A stretch of 9,082 nt of DNA from Treponema sp. (GCA_031278025.1 JAITLF010000221.1:1-9082); one strand, 5' to 3'. Counted from the first letter of the stretch, positions 1 through 8,187 are shown. The notes: generated by a model from the letters alone, not told the origin. Translations and numbers: made by a program.

Positions 1-269
1 TATCGCCGCTATGCACCCCGTGAGGGCATCATCGCCAATACTGCCGGTATCGCGGTGATTTCATTGCTTTTTTCTTCGGTCTTTACCTGGGCAAACACCA
101 GCCGGTTTTCCGTTGCCCAGGCGCTGACTAGGCGGATAGTCCCCTGTCGGGTATTAACGCTCCCCCGCAGGGTTTTCCCATCTATGGCTATCACTTCGAT
201 GTCTTCCCAGCCTTTGGCGAAGGCTGTCACTGCCAAAAGGGTGATGATGATAACTCGATAAGAGATCAT
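1..269 (-). pseudogene. ISAs1-family transposase remnant (internal deletion plus frameshift)
   Basis: The 86-codon frame at 9-269 contains the ISAs1/H-repeat transposase core: AIDGKTLRGS (residues 28-37, carrying the first catalytic Asp, D30), LVSAWATENRLV (47-58) and EKSNEITAIP (66-75). The family is about 350-400 residues long. Residues 1-25 look like the N-terminal associated domain, a hydrophobic stretch ending in GWEDIE, a motif that normally lies well over 50 residues before the catalytic Asp. Here it joins directly to VIAIDGK, so an in-frame internal deletion near base 195 is inferred. After residue 79 the frame ends at a TAG (9-11), but the next frame reads DALTGCIAAI, the expected continuation, so about one base has been lost near 30-40. 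The gene then runs off the left edge. A strong GGAGG lies just before the ATG at 269. The leader could be mistaken for a signal peptide, but GWEDIE argues for the transposase domain. I regard it as non-functional. Confidence 0.8.
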
Positions 270-285
270 TATTACCTCCAGTCTC

Positions 286-304
286 GCCGCTGTCGGCTTT
301 TTTT
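286..304 (+). terminator. Short terminator-like hairpin with T-tract
   Basis: GCCG (286-289) and CGGC (294-297) can pair across a CTGT loop and are followed at once by seven T (298-304). This has the form of a rho-independent terminator for plus-strand transcripts entering from the left. The stem is only 4 bp, so it is weak and could be chance. Confidence 0.22.
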
Positions 305-359
305 ATCCCTTCTATACCCCTTTTTTAACCCGCCCGCCCCGGTCCGGTATTTTTGTACC

Positions 360-388
360 TTGCGGATTTAAGGAACCGATGGTAGCAT
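360..388 (+). promoter_or_regulatory. Candidate sigma-70-type promoter for the sugar ABC operon
   Basis: TTGCGG (360-365) and TAGCAT (383-388) are separated by 17 bases, a suitable arrangement 33 bases before the start at 421. Matches to TTGACA and TATAAT are only partial (3/6 and 4/6). TATATT at 400-405 is a better -10 by sequence but lies against the ribosome binding site and lacks a -35. Just upstream, GGTA (346-349) and TACC (356-359) form a small inverted repeat that might be an operator half-site pair; it is too short to call. Confidence 0.3.
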
Positions 389-420
389 AAGAAATAATCT
401 ATATTATGGAGGATGTGAAT

Positions 421-1719
421 ATGAAAAAACGATGTCTCTTAGGAACTATTCTGCTCGCCGGGATGATGGCGTTCCTTACCGGCTGCAATAACAAGAAGGA
501 AGCCCCGGCCCCGGAGGATCCAAATGCGCCGGTAACCCTTACCGTGTGGTGCTGGGACCCTGCGTTTAATGTGTACGCCATGAATGAGGCGGCAAAGATA
601 TACCGGAACGATCATCCCAATGTTACGGTAACCGTGGTTGAAACCCCCTGGGACGATCTGCAGCAGAAACTGACTACCTCTTTTAGTTCAGGGCAGACGG
701 GAAATTTGCCGGACATTATCCTGATGCAGGACAACGCCATTCAGAAGAATATCACCAATTTTCCGGAAGGGTTCTTGCCGATTGACGGCATGGTTGATGT
801 TTCCCAGTTTGCCCAATACAAGGTAGACGTATCCACTATCGACGGCAAAAAATACAGCGTTCCCTTTGATAACGGCACAAGCGCCACGTTCCTTCGCACG
901 GATATTATCGAACAGGCGGGGCTCGCGGCAAGTGATTTTGAGAACATTACCTGGGATCAGTTCATTGAGCATGGTAAAACCGTAAAATCAAAGACCGGCC
1001 TGGCCATGATTTCTGCCGTGGGAAACGAAAATGATCTTGTTCCCATCATGTTGCAAAGCGTCGGTTCCTGGTTCTTTGACGATCAGGGAAAGGTGAACCT
1101 TGCAAATAACGAGGTACTAAAAGAAGCGGCACGGGTGTACAAGGCTATGGTTGACGCCGGCATTATCATGCTGGTTGCCGATTGGAACGCCTATATCGCC
1201 ACCTTGAACAGCGGGACGGTGGCGGCGACTGTTAACGGTTGCTGGATTGTGGGGTCCATAACGGCGGAGGCTTCCCAGCCGGGCAAATGGACGGTAGTCA
1301 GCACTCCCAAGCTTGATATTGCAGGCGGAACCAATTATTCCAGCGCGGGCGGATCAAGCTGGATAGTTCTTGCCAATTCAAAAAATCCGGCGGGGGCTTT
1401 TGATTTCCTTAGCAAGACCTTTGCCGGCAGCACCGAGCTGTATGATACCATCCTGCCTTCTTCCGGCGCTATTGCCACCTGGCTTCCGGCAAGCCAATCT
1501 GCGGTCTACGCACAGTCCAACGCCTTCTTTGGGGGGCAAAAAATCTACCAGAATATTGTAGACTACGCTGGGAAGGTGCCAAGAATCAAATTCGGCGTCT
1601 TTAATTACGAAGCGCGGAATAACGTGGCCCTGGCTCTGATAGACATCGCAAACGGAACCGCCATAGATACGGCCCTGGCAAAGGCGCAGAAGGATACCGA
1701 GTTCCTTATTGGTCAATAG
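421..1719 (+). CDS. Sugar ABC transporter substrate-binding lipoprotein (family 1 solute-binding protein)
   Basis: Captures a sugar or oligosaccharide outside the cytoplasmic membrane and delivers it to the permease pair encoded next. The 432-residue product begins MKKRCLL, has a hydrophobic core, and ends its signal peptide with a lipobox LTGC (Cys22), so it should be lipid-anchored. The mature part opens with VTLTVWCWDPAFNVYAMNEAA, the strand-then-helix start of the MalE/UgpB/LacE class, followed by LPDIILMQDN and later IKFGVFNYEARNNVALALIDI near the C-terminus, all typical of family 1 binding proteins and closest in feel to lactose-type LacE. The length is normal for the family. The ATG at 421 is chosen over an in-frame ATG at 406 because GGAGG at 408-412 sits 8 bases before it and the signal peptide starts there. 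It heads an operon with two permeases. It appears intact although both permeases are frameshifted. The exact sugar cannot be read from the sequence. Confidence 0.9.
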   Translation: MKKRCLLGTILLAGMMAFLTGCNNKKEAPAPEDPNAPVTLTVWCWDPAFNVYAMNEAAKIYRNDHPNVTVTVVETPWDDLQQKLTTSFSSGQTGNLPDIILMQDNAIQKNITNFPEGFLPIDGMVDVSQFAQYKVDVSTIDGKKYSVPFDNGTSATFLRTDIIEQAGLAASDFENITWDQFIEHGKTVKSKTGLAMISAVGNENDLVPIMLQSVGSWFFDDQGKVNLANNEVLKEAARVYKAMVDAGIIMLVADWNAYIATLNSGTVAATVNGCWIVGSITAEASQPGKWTVVSTPKLDIAGGTNYSSAGGSSWIVLANSKNPAGAFDFLSKTFAGSTELYDTILPSSGAIATWLPASQSAVYAQSNAFFGGQKIYQNIVDYAGKVPRIKFGVFNYEARNNVALALIDIANGTAIDTALAKAQKDTEFLIGQ

Positions 1720-1748
1720 TTTGGTAACGGGGATAGGGGGAGAAGAAA

Positions 1749-2622
1749 TTGAAAACGAAAGCGCCGCCATTCAAAAAGTACAACAAGTGGGGATGGTTTT
1801 TTGTTACCCCCGCAGCGTTGTTGATTTTCCTTCTATCCAATGGTTCAGGCTTTTATCCTGTCCCTGCAATCCGGGCTGGGAAACAATCTCCGTTTTACCG
1901 GAATCCGGAATTACCGCAGGCTTTTCGAGGACGGCACTTTTTTAAGCTCCGTAGCAAATGTTTTTCAGTACCTGATTATCCAGGTTCCGGTTATGCTGTT
2001 TCTTGCCCTGATCCTCGCTTCGATCCTGAATTATGATAAACTCAAGTTCAAGGGTTTTTTCAGGACCCTGATTTTTTTGCCCTGCGCCACGGCGCTTGTT
2101 TCATCGGCGATGATCTTCAGATCCTTTTTCGCCCCCGACGGGATTGTAAACTTTTTTCTTCTGAAAACAGGGTTAATTTCTTCCGCCATCAGTTGGTTGT
2201 CCCATCCGATATTCGCCAAGCTGATTATTATTCTGGTTATTACCTGGCGCTGGACCGGCTACAATACGATTTTTTATCTTGCGGGACTGCAAAATATTGA
2301 TTACGCAGTTTACGAGGCGGCCCGTATAGACGGCGCCTCCCCGGCTCAGCAGTTTTTCAAGATCACCCTGCCCCTCTTAAAACCGGTTATCCTGCTTACT
2401 TCCATAATGTCAACCAACGGCACGCTTCAGCTTTTTGACGAAGTAAAAAATCTAACCCGCGGAGGGCCGGGGACGGCTACCGGAACCATTTCACTGTATA
2501 TTTACGATCTTTCATTCGTATATAATCCGCAATTCGGATACGCTTCGGCGGTTTCCTACGCCATATTGATCATGGTAGCCCTGTTGTCGTTTGTCCAGAT
2601 GAAAGCAGGAGACAAGGCATGA
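1749..2622 (+). pseudogene. Sugar ABC permease, MalF/LacF type, frameshifted near its N-terminus
   Basis: This is the first membrane subunit of the importer. Translation probably starts at TTG 1749, preceded by a G-rich site at 1736-1742, giving MKTKAPPFKKYNKWGW then FFVTPAALLIF, the family's first transmembrane helix. That frame then turns into non-homologous sequence (SNGSGFYPVP). The expected continuation FYPMVQAFILSLQSG is in another frame, which has a TGA at 1822-1824 and stays open from 1825 to the TGA at 2622. The break therefore lies near 1825-1835. Downstream are several membrane helices and the ATPase-docking EAA loop, EAARIDGASPAQQFFKITLP (about 2314-2379). Rejoined, the protein would be about 290-293 residues, normal for the family. 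The 260-codon frame from ATG 1840 lacks helix 1. Its stop overlaps the next start by four bases (ATGA). Either a decayed gene or a sequencing error. Confidence 0.85.
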
Positions 2623-3433
2623 AAAAACAAATCAATGTGTATATGCCCCTTATGTATGGTTTTTTGATAATTGTCTCAATTTTTTCTGCGTTTCCGTTTC
2701 TCTGGAGGATCTCGGCATCTACAAACAAAAGCGTTGATATTATCAAAGGGCGGGTATTGTTCGGAACGTATTTTTTCGAAAACCTGAAAATTTTTTTACC
2801 ACCGTAAATGTGGGACGGTCATTTTTTAATTCACTGCGGAATACCCTTGCCGGTACTTTGGTAAGCCTGCTTGTGTGCCCCATGGCGGGTTACGGCTTTC
2901 AGATTTACCGGGATAAAAACAAAGACCGGCTTATGTCGGTGTTGTTGCTGTCGATGAAGGTCCCCTTTGCTTCGGTGATGATACCCCTGTTCAAGATGTT
3001 CAGCATTATGAGCCTGCTTGATACAACGATAGGTTTTATTTTGCCTTCAATTTCGACGGCGTTTCTTATTTCCTTTTTCAGGCAGAGCAGCATGTCTTTT
3101 CCCTATGAAATTGTACAAGCCGCACGGGTTGACGGCATGGGAAAATTCGGTATTTACGCGAAAATATATCTGCCCGTAATGGCGCCGACTCTCGCTGCCG
3201 CCGCCATTGTTACGTTTATGAATAACTGGAACAGTTACCTCTGGCCTTTGGTTATCATGCAAAGCCAGGAAAGCAGAACCATGCCGCTCCTGATTACCGG
3301 GCTTACCGCAGGCTATACCACCGACTATGGCATGTTGATGCTTGCGGTAAGCGTTTGTACGCTGCCTACGGTAATACTGTTCTTTACCCAGCAAAAGCGT
3401 TTTGTTGCCGGTATTCTGGGTTCGGTTAAATGA
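2619..3433 (+). pseudogene. Sugar ABC permease, MalG/LacG type, frameshifted at a T7 run
   Basis: This is the second membrane subunit. ATG 2619 overlaps the previous stop and has AGGAG at 2607-2611, spacing 7. Residues 1-60 carry one transmembrane helix and FPFLWRISASTNKS, the typical MalG start. The frame ends at TAA 2805-2807, just after a run of seven T (2791-2797). The expected sequence FFTTVNVGRSFFNSLRNT continues in the next frame. One extra T restores a single 271-residue protein of normal family length, so a one-base loss in the homopolymer is the simplest account. The downstream part (open to 3433; an internal GTG exists at 2810) contains the EAA loop, QAARVDGMGKFGIYAKIYLP (about 3116-3175), further helices and the usual basic end ...KRFVAGILGSVK. 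Possibilities are true decay, transcriptional slippage on the T run, or a homopolymer sequencing error. Confidence 0.87.
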
Positions 3434-3482
3434 TCCCAAAGCGAAAACCGGTTCCCTCTTCAAGGTCTGTCCACAAAATCGG

Positions 3483-5564
3483 TTAGTTTGCGGAGAGGCT
3501 CTCGTTATAAAGAAGCCTTCCTCTTCTCTGCGGACCGTCCCGCTGTTCCAGAACCCATTCGCTGGGGTAGAACCGCAACAGGGCCAGTAATTCTCCAGTT
3601 TGGTTATCGTACCAGGCGACGTTGCCTTCGGCGTCAAGGGTGATGAACCGGTTTCCGCCGTTGATAAGACGCAGGGGCAGGCCGGGGCTCCGTTCAAAGA
3701 CGGCGAGGCCCAAAGCGCCGTAATAGGTTACCCTGTCCCCACCTATGGTAGAGGCCAGAATCCCGCCGCTTTCCGCAATGCCGAACCCCGTGTCCTCGCC
3801 CTGATACTCAACCAACCGCGCCGACAGGGAGGGATTGGCGGTGTCCAGACGGAGGATGCTGGTCCTGATGCCATCCGTCCCGCTCGTTACGCCCGCGCCG
3901 TAGAGGGTGCCATTTTCACTCCGGTAGATCCGGGCGCCGATGGCGGCAGGATACGCAAGAGGCACGGTCTCGCCGGTGGTGATGTCCACCTTGAGGAAGG
4001 GGGTATTCCCCAGGACGGCGCTCCGGCCTATGACGATGTTCCGGGCATCCATAAAAGCCGCGTCCAGGGCGCCAGCGGCGAAAAAAGAGAAGCGGAGGTC
4101 TCCGGTATCCAGAGAGACTACCGTTATGTTTCCTACCGCATCCAGGAACAGGGCAAGACTGCCCAAAACCGTAGCGGAACGGAGGGGGAATTGCAGGGGA
4201 ACCTGGTCCAGCGTAAGCCGCCCGCCGCCGGGGTATTTCCGTACCAACGGAACCTGCCTGCCGCCTTCGGACTGCCAAAGAAGAAAGGTCCCGTACGGGA
4301 CGCGGGGGACTATTTCAGCGGCGATATGGGTGTACTGTCCTGCGTTTTCAAGGACAATAGGCTCCTGATCGACGAATTCTTTGAAATCCAGGGGCAGAAA
4401 GCCTAAAAAATTATTAGCGGTGATGAGGCCCAGATTCCTTCCCGAAGCGTCGGCTTCCCGTACCACAATCTGCTCCATGTACGCAAAGGCACGGGCCGTC
4501 CCGTTTTCGGCCAGGGACCAGATACGGCCGTCGGAGGTTCCCAGGAAGGAGACGGCGTCGGCTGCGACAATGCTCGTAACCACCGGGGAAACGGCAGAAT
4601 TCTCGCTTGAAGGGAGGTTCCCGTAGTTGCGAATTTCGAGCCTGCCCGCAGAACTGAGGCCGTAGCGTATTATCCGGGGATTCCCCTCCATCGGCAGACA
4701 GATAAATTCCGCCTGTTCCTGACCTGCAGGGTATAGGATACCCTGGGGAACCTGGGAATTCCTCAGTATCTCATTGCCCAAGACCGCGTCCAGGATCACC
4801 AAGTCGCGGTTGTCGAAGCCCCCAAAAAAACGGTTGTTCCCAAACAGAATAGGCGTCCTGATGTTTGGAGGCGCCGTAAAGTGACGGATTTCTCTCCCGG
4901 ACTCCAATTCCCAGTAGGAGAGGACCCCTATGGGGGAATAGGATATCATGGTCCGCTCAGATATGCCGGTGGCGGCAAAGGAAACCGACTCGAAAAAGCT
5001 CTCCGGGGACTGTAACAATTCGCCGGTTTCGGGGTGGAGGAACACGACTCCGGTCCGGGCGCTCCGGGATAGGATGATGAAATTTCCCCCTGCGGAATAG
5101 GTGATAGAGGAGATAGGGTCCCGGAAGCGGAGGATAAAAAGGTTTTGCTTTTCGTGGTAGTCCCAGGCGGAAATACGGTAAAGCCCCAGCCCGTCACTTT
5201 CGATAAAGGCCACCTGGGGTTCTCCCGGACGCAGGGCCATGGAAACCAGGGAGTAGGAACTTACCTGAAACCGCTCCTCAGCGCCGCCGTTCCGGATGTT
5301 CCAGATCCCCAAAAAGCCGTCGGCTCCCGCGCTTAAAACCCGGTCCTCCTGGTCATAGACCATCGCGTTTATCTGCCCATTATGCCTTCCGGCCAAGCGG
5401 ATAAGCTGGGCATCTGCGGACTGGGCCGGCACATCCGCCCCGATAAGCAGGAGGAGACCCGCTATAAACCCCGCCGCCAGGATGGACGTTACCCCAAAGT
5501 ACCGCAAAAATCCCCCCGTGCAACAGGCTCCCAGGGACTTTGCCTCCAAAACAGCCGCCTTCAT
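3483..5564 (-). CDS. Membrane-anchored WD40/beta-propeller protein of unknown function
   Basis: No function is assigned. The 693-residue protein has a short basic cytoplasmic head, one hydrophobic segment (about 24-43, VTSILAAGFIAGLLLLIG) and then a possible cleavage region VPAQSA, so the bulk should lie outside the cytoplasmic membrane, anchored or secreted. Residues about 57-90 are a recognisable WD repeat: GRHNGQINAM, then VLSAGADGFLGIWNI, with WN in place of WD. Weaker blades follow at about 97-130 and 143-180 (PETGELL turn), and similar strand patterns continue to the end, enough for one large or two propellers. The C-terminus (DNQTGELL...EWVLEQRDG...LYNES) resembles the 'EWV..DG.YN.S' ending I know from spirochaete WD40 proteins. 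The start at 5564 is preferred over an upstream in-frame ATG at 5696, because GAGGGG lies just before it and the longer frame would overlap rseP. It is 100 bases after rseP, probably the last gene of that operon. Confidence 0.75.
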   Translation of the reverse strand: MKAAVLEAKSLGACCTGGFLRYFGVTSILAAGFIAGLLLLIGADVPAQSADAQLIRLAGRHNGQINAMVYDQEDRVLSAGADGFLGIWNIRNGGAEERFQVSSYSLVSMALRPGEPQVAFIESDGLGLYRISAWDYHEKQNLFILRFRDPISSITYSAGGNFIILSRSARTGVVFLHPETGELLQSPESFFESVSFAATGISERTMISYSPIGVLSYWELESGREIRHFTAPPNIRTPILFGNNRFFGGFDNRDLVILDAVLGNEILRNSQVPQGILYPAGQEQAEFICLPMEGNPRIIRYGLSSAGRLEIRNYGNLPSSENSAVSPVVTSIVAADAVSFLGTSDGRIWSLAENGTARAFAYMEQIVVREADASGRNLGLITANNFLGFLPLDFKEFVDQEPIVLENAGQYTHIAAEIVPRVPYGTFLLWQSEGGRQVPLVRKYPGGGRLTLDQVPLQFPLRSATVLGSLALFLDAVGNITVVSLDTGDLRFSFFAAGALDAAFMDARNIVIGRSAVLGNTPFLKVDITTGETVPLAYPAAIGARIYRSENGTLYGAGVTSGTDGIRTSILRLDTANPSLSARLVEYQGEDTGFGIAESGGILASTIGGDRVTYYGALGLAVFERSPGLPLRLINGGNRFITLDAEGNVAWYDNQTGELLALLRFYPSEWVLEQRDGPQRRGRLLYNESLSAN

Positions 5565-5599
5565 TTTATCCCCTCTCTTCCTTTTATCCCCGCGCTTCC
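5564..5599 (-). repeat. 18-bp tandem duplication carrying the ribosome binding site
   Basis: On the plus strand TTTTATCCCCTCTCTTCC (5564-5581) is followed directly by a copy differing at two bases (5582-5599), and a decayed third copy may follow. On the coding strand each unit carries a purine-rich GGAAG..GGGGATAAAA block, so the start of the WD40 gene is preceded by duplicated Shine-Dalgarno-like sequence. Confidence 0.6.
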
Positions 5600-5664
5600 T
5601 TCTAATCCGGCGGGCGGCACCCTGTTTACAGGGAAAAGACGGATCCCCTTTCACGCCCGCCTCG

Positions 5665-7023
5665 TCAACGCCGGACCAGGAACAGAATGTCCCCAAAGAC
5701 CGCGAAGATCATCAACCCAAAGATCAGAACCACCCCCACGGTTTGGGAGGCATAGATGGTCTTGGGCCGCAAGGGATGGCCTTTGATGATTTCGACAATA
5801 AACAGCAGGATCATGCCGCCGTCAAGCACCGGAAGGGGAAGGAGGTTCATGATGCAGAGGGCAATGGAAATAAGGGCCAGAAAATTGGCGGTAGCGCTTA
5901 ACCCCGCCCCTATGCTCTGACCAAAGCCTTCGGCAGCCACATCCCCTACCATATAGGTGATCCGTATGGGTCCGGAAACGGCCTGAGTCAGGTCTATACC
6001 CTTAAAGAGCAGGACAAGGCTTTTGAGGGAGATAACGAAGATCTTCCATGACTCCTGGGCACCCTGTACCAAGGCTCCTACGGGCGAGTATGAAGGGGTA
6101 CGGTATTGGATCGTCTGGTAGGCCATGCCTATATCCGCCATCTGGCCGTCGGTATAGGAGAGAACGATATCCGTGGTTTTTATGCCGCCCTGCCGCTCGT
6201 ATTCTACCGTTAGTACCGGCGGCTGATCCCGAAACAGGCCGAGCATGGCCGCCGTATAGGGGATCGCTTTCCCGTTGACGGTACGTATCCGGTCTCCCAC
6301 TTCTATACCCGCAATGGCGGCGGGGCTTTCTGGAACAATCGCCCCTACTACCGGATCGGCCCAGTAGTACACCCCGATCTTTCCCGCCCCGGTAGTCTTG
6401 TCAAGATCAGGTCGCACCGTGCATTCCAGGATGGCGGCGTCCCGTTCCACCATTACCGCCAGGTCCTTTTCCGGGTAGGGGGTTATGGCCTCCTGTATAT
6501 CCCGGAAGTTGATTACGACCTTGTTCCCGATTCTTACAATCCGGTCCCCGGTCATAAGCCCCGATTCGTCGGCGGGATACCGATCGCCGGGGTTCACGTC
6601 CGACGCTAGGACAATGCGGTTATCCAGGGTATGAATCTCAAAGCCCACGCCCCAAATGACCGCCAGCACCAGGACGGCGAAGAGCAGGTTGAAGAGGGGT
6701 CCGGCAAAGGATACGATGATGCGCCGTATCGGGCCGACGCCGTAGTAGGTGCCGGTTACCGGGGAAATTTCCTGTTCTATCTTTCCGTAGGCTTCCTGGA
6801 ACTCGTTCTCCCCCTTCATCTTGCAATAGCCCCCTATGGGGAACATACCGATGCGGTATTCCACCTCCCCCACCTTCTTTTTAAGGATGGGGTTGCCCCA
6901 CCCTACAGAGAAAGCTTCCACATCAATACCCACCAGGCGGGCCGCAAGAAAATGTCCCAGTTCATGGATGAATACCACGATTCCAAGACCCAACAGACCT
7001 AAAATGATTTTAGCTATGAGCAT
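5665..7023 (-). CDS. rseP: Site-2 intramembrane zinc metalloprotease RseP
   Basis: Cuts membrane-spanning substrates within the bilayer; in other bacteria this family cleaves anti-sigma factors in envelope stress signalling and clears signal-peptide remnants. The 452-residue length matches E. coli RseP. The zinc motif HELGH is at residues 20-24 in the first transmembrane helix, and the third metal ligand is supplied by the LDG motif (D401) in NLLPLPVLDGG. A second membrane segment contains FAGPLFN (106-112). Two PDZ domains lie between the membrane parts, about 130-207 (SGLMTGDRIVRIGNKVV) and 222-290 (AAIAGIEVGDRIRTVNGK). The C-terminus has the final helix. All catalytic residues are present. 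The ATG at 7023 has GGAG at 7032-7035, spacing 8, and lies 3 bases after the dxr stop, so the two are surely co-transcribed. The substrate in this organism cannot be told from the window. Confidence 0.96.
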   Translation of the reverse strand: MLIAKIILGLLGLGIVVFIHELGHFLAARLVGIDVEAFSVGWGNPILKKKVGEVEYRIGMFPIGGYCKMKGENEFQEAYGKIEQEISPVTGTYYGVGPIRRIIVSFAGPLFNLLFAVLVLAVIWGVGFEIHTLDNRIVLASDVNPGDRYPADESGLMTGDRIVRIGNKVVINFRDIQEAITPYPEKDLAVMVERDAAILECTVRPDLDKTTGAGKIGVYYWADPVVGAIVPESPAAIAGIEVGDRIRTVNGKAIPYTAAMLGLFRDQPPVLTVEYERQGGIKTTDIVLSYTDGQMADIGMAYQTIQYRTPSYSPVGALVQGAQESWKIFVISLKSLVLLFKGIDLTQAVSGPIRITYMVGDVAAEGFGQSIGAGLSATANFLALISIALCIMNLLPLPVLDGGMILLFIVEIIKGHPLRPKTIYASQTVGVVLIFGLMIFAVFGDILFLVRR

Positions 7024-7026
7024 AGA

Positions 7027-8187
7027 TTATTCTCCGAAGGAATACGCATGGGCGATCTTTCTGGCTGCGCTGTCAGCTTCCACGATAACCTGCAATGCTT
7101 CCGGGCTTTCAAGATTCCCGGTTGTATGCCAGTCCCTCTCCAAAACATACTCAACAATACGGGATATATCAAGAAATCCGGCTTTTTTTGTTAAAAACGC
7201 CGCCACCGCTTCCTCATTGGCGGCGTTGTACGCCGCAGGATAAAGCCCCCCCTGTTTGACGGCTTCATACGCCAGGGGAAGCATCGGGAAGGCCGCGAAA
7301 TCCGGCGCCTCAAACTCCAGCGTCAGGCCGCCTGAAAAATCCAGAAGCCCCAAAGAACACGGCGTACACTCAGGATAATACAGGGCGTTGTGAATGGGAA
7401 GCCGCATGTCAGGCCGGGAAAGCTGGGAGTACACTGCGCCGTCTTTCAGACGCACCATGGAATGAACAATGCTCTGAGGGTGTATGACCACCGTGATCCG
7501 ATCCACTGGCATGTTGAAAAGCCCTGCCGCCTCAATCACTTCCAGCCCCTTGTTCGCCAGGGATGCCGAATCAATGGTGATTTTAGCTCCCATGTTCCAT
7601 GTGGGATGGGCCAGGGCTTCCTCCACGGTTATTTGGGCAAAATCTTCCCGTTTCCGCGTTCTAAAAGGCCCTCCCGAAGCGGTAAGGATGATCTCCTCGA
7701 CATGCTCCCTGGAGTGGGCTTCCAGCAGGCTTGAAACGGCGTGATGTTCCGAATCTACCGGCAAAATGCGGCGGCCTTTTTTTTTCGCCAGGGCGAAAAC
7801 CAGCGGGGCCGCCATGACCACGGTTTCCTTGTTCGCCAGGGCAAGATCCGCCCCGGCCTCCAGAGTCGCCAAAGACGGCTCCAGTCCCGCCGCTCCGGCA
7901 ATGCCGTTCACCGCCAGGTCAGGCGCGGTCTCGGCTATGGCCCGGAGCAGGCCGGCCTTCCCCCTATAGATGCCAGAGGGCAAGGCCGAACCCTCCGGTG
8001 CCGGTTCCGGGCCGGTCAGGACTAGCGCCGCGCCGGGGAATTCCTGGGAAAGGACAAGAAGGCCGGAAACATCCCTATGGCTTGAGAGCAGGACCACCTC
8101 AAAATATTCCCTTCCTTCCCGTAATACGTCAATAGTACTTTTCCCGATGGACCCGGTGGCCCCAAGAACCGCTATCCGCTTCTTCAT
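7027..8187 (-). CDS. dxr: 1-deoxy-D-xylulose 5-phosphate reductoisomerase
   Basis: Converts DXP to 2-C-methyl-D-erythritol 4-phosphate with NADPH and a divalent metal, the committed step of the MEP isoprenoid pathway, in the cytoplasm. The 386-residue protein has the NADPH-binding VLGATGSIG (7-15), LANKET (117-122), the metal-binding PVDSEH (D145, E147), ASGGPFR (170-176), HPTWNMG (194-200), and NKGLEVIEA (N212, K213, E216, substrate and metal ligands), then the C-terminal helical domain with NAANEEAV. The length is slightly below the usual 390-400. One small departure is SEHHA where E. coli has SEHNA. The start gives the canonical MKKRIAVLGATG; the site before it is a modest AGGG very close to the ATG. 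It is separated from cdsA by 263 bases but from rseP by only 3. Confidence 0.97.
   Translation of the reverse strand: MKKRIAVLGATGSIGKSTIDVLREGREYFEVVLLSSHRDVSGLLVLSQEFPGAALVLTGPEPAPEGSALPSGIYRGKAGLLRAIAETAPDLAVNGIAGAAGLEPSLATLEAGADLALANKETVVMAAPLVFALAKKKGRRILPVDSEHHAVSSLLEAHSREHVEEIILTASGGPFRTRKREDFAQITVEEALAHPTWNMGAKITIDSASLANKGLEVIEAAGLFNMPVDRITVVIHPQSIVHSMVRLKDGAVYSQLSRPDMRLPIHNALYYPECTPCSLGLLDFSGGLTLEFEAPDFAAFPMLPLAYEAVKQGGLYPAAYNAANEEAVAAFLTKKAGFLDISRIVEYVLERDWHTTGNLESPEALQVIVEADSAARKIAHAYSFGE

Noticed and set aside
9..269. Reading the 86-residue product as a secreted protein with a signal peptide
   Set aside because: The hydrophobic start ends in GWEDIE, as in ISAs1 N-terminal domains, and the rest is transposase core.
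1709..1945. A 78-codon frame over the junction of the binding protein and first permease
   Set aside because: It overlaps the end of the binding-protein gene, has no family similarity, and the two permease frames account for the region.
3434..3482. Possible bidirectional terminator between the converging operons
   Set aside because: Only a 5-bp AACCG/CGGTT pairing with a long loop and no T-tract was found.
3600..4406. A 268-codon open frame on the plus strand
   Set aside because: It is antisense to the propeller gene, shows no recognisable domain, has low-complexity Gly/Arg/Pro-rich composition, and lacks a convincing ribosome site. High GC at third positions of the true gene explains it.
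5482..5901. Open plus-strand frames across the rseP end and propeller start
   Set aside because: They are shadows of genes with clear family motifs on the other strand.
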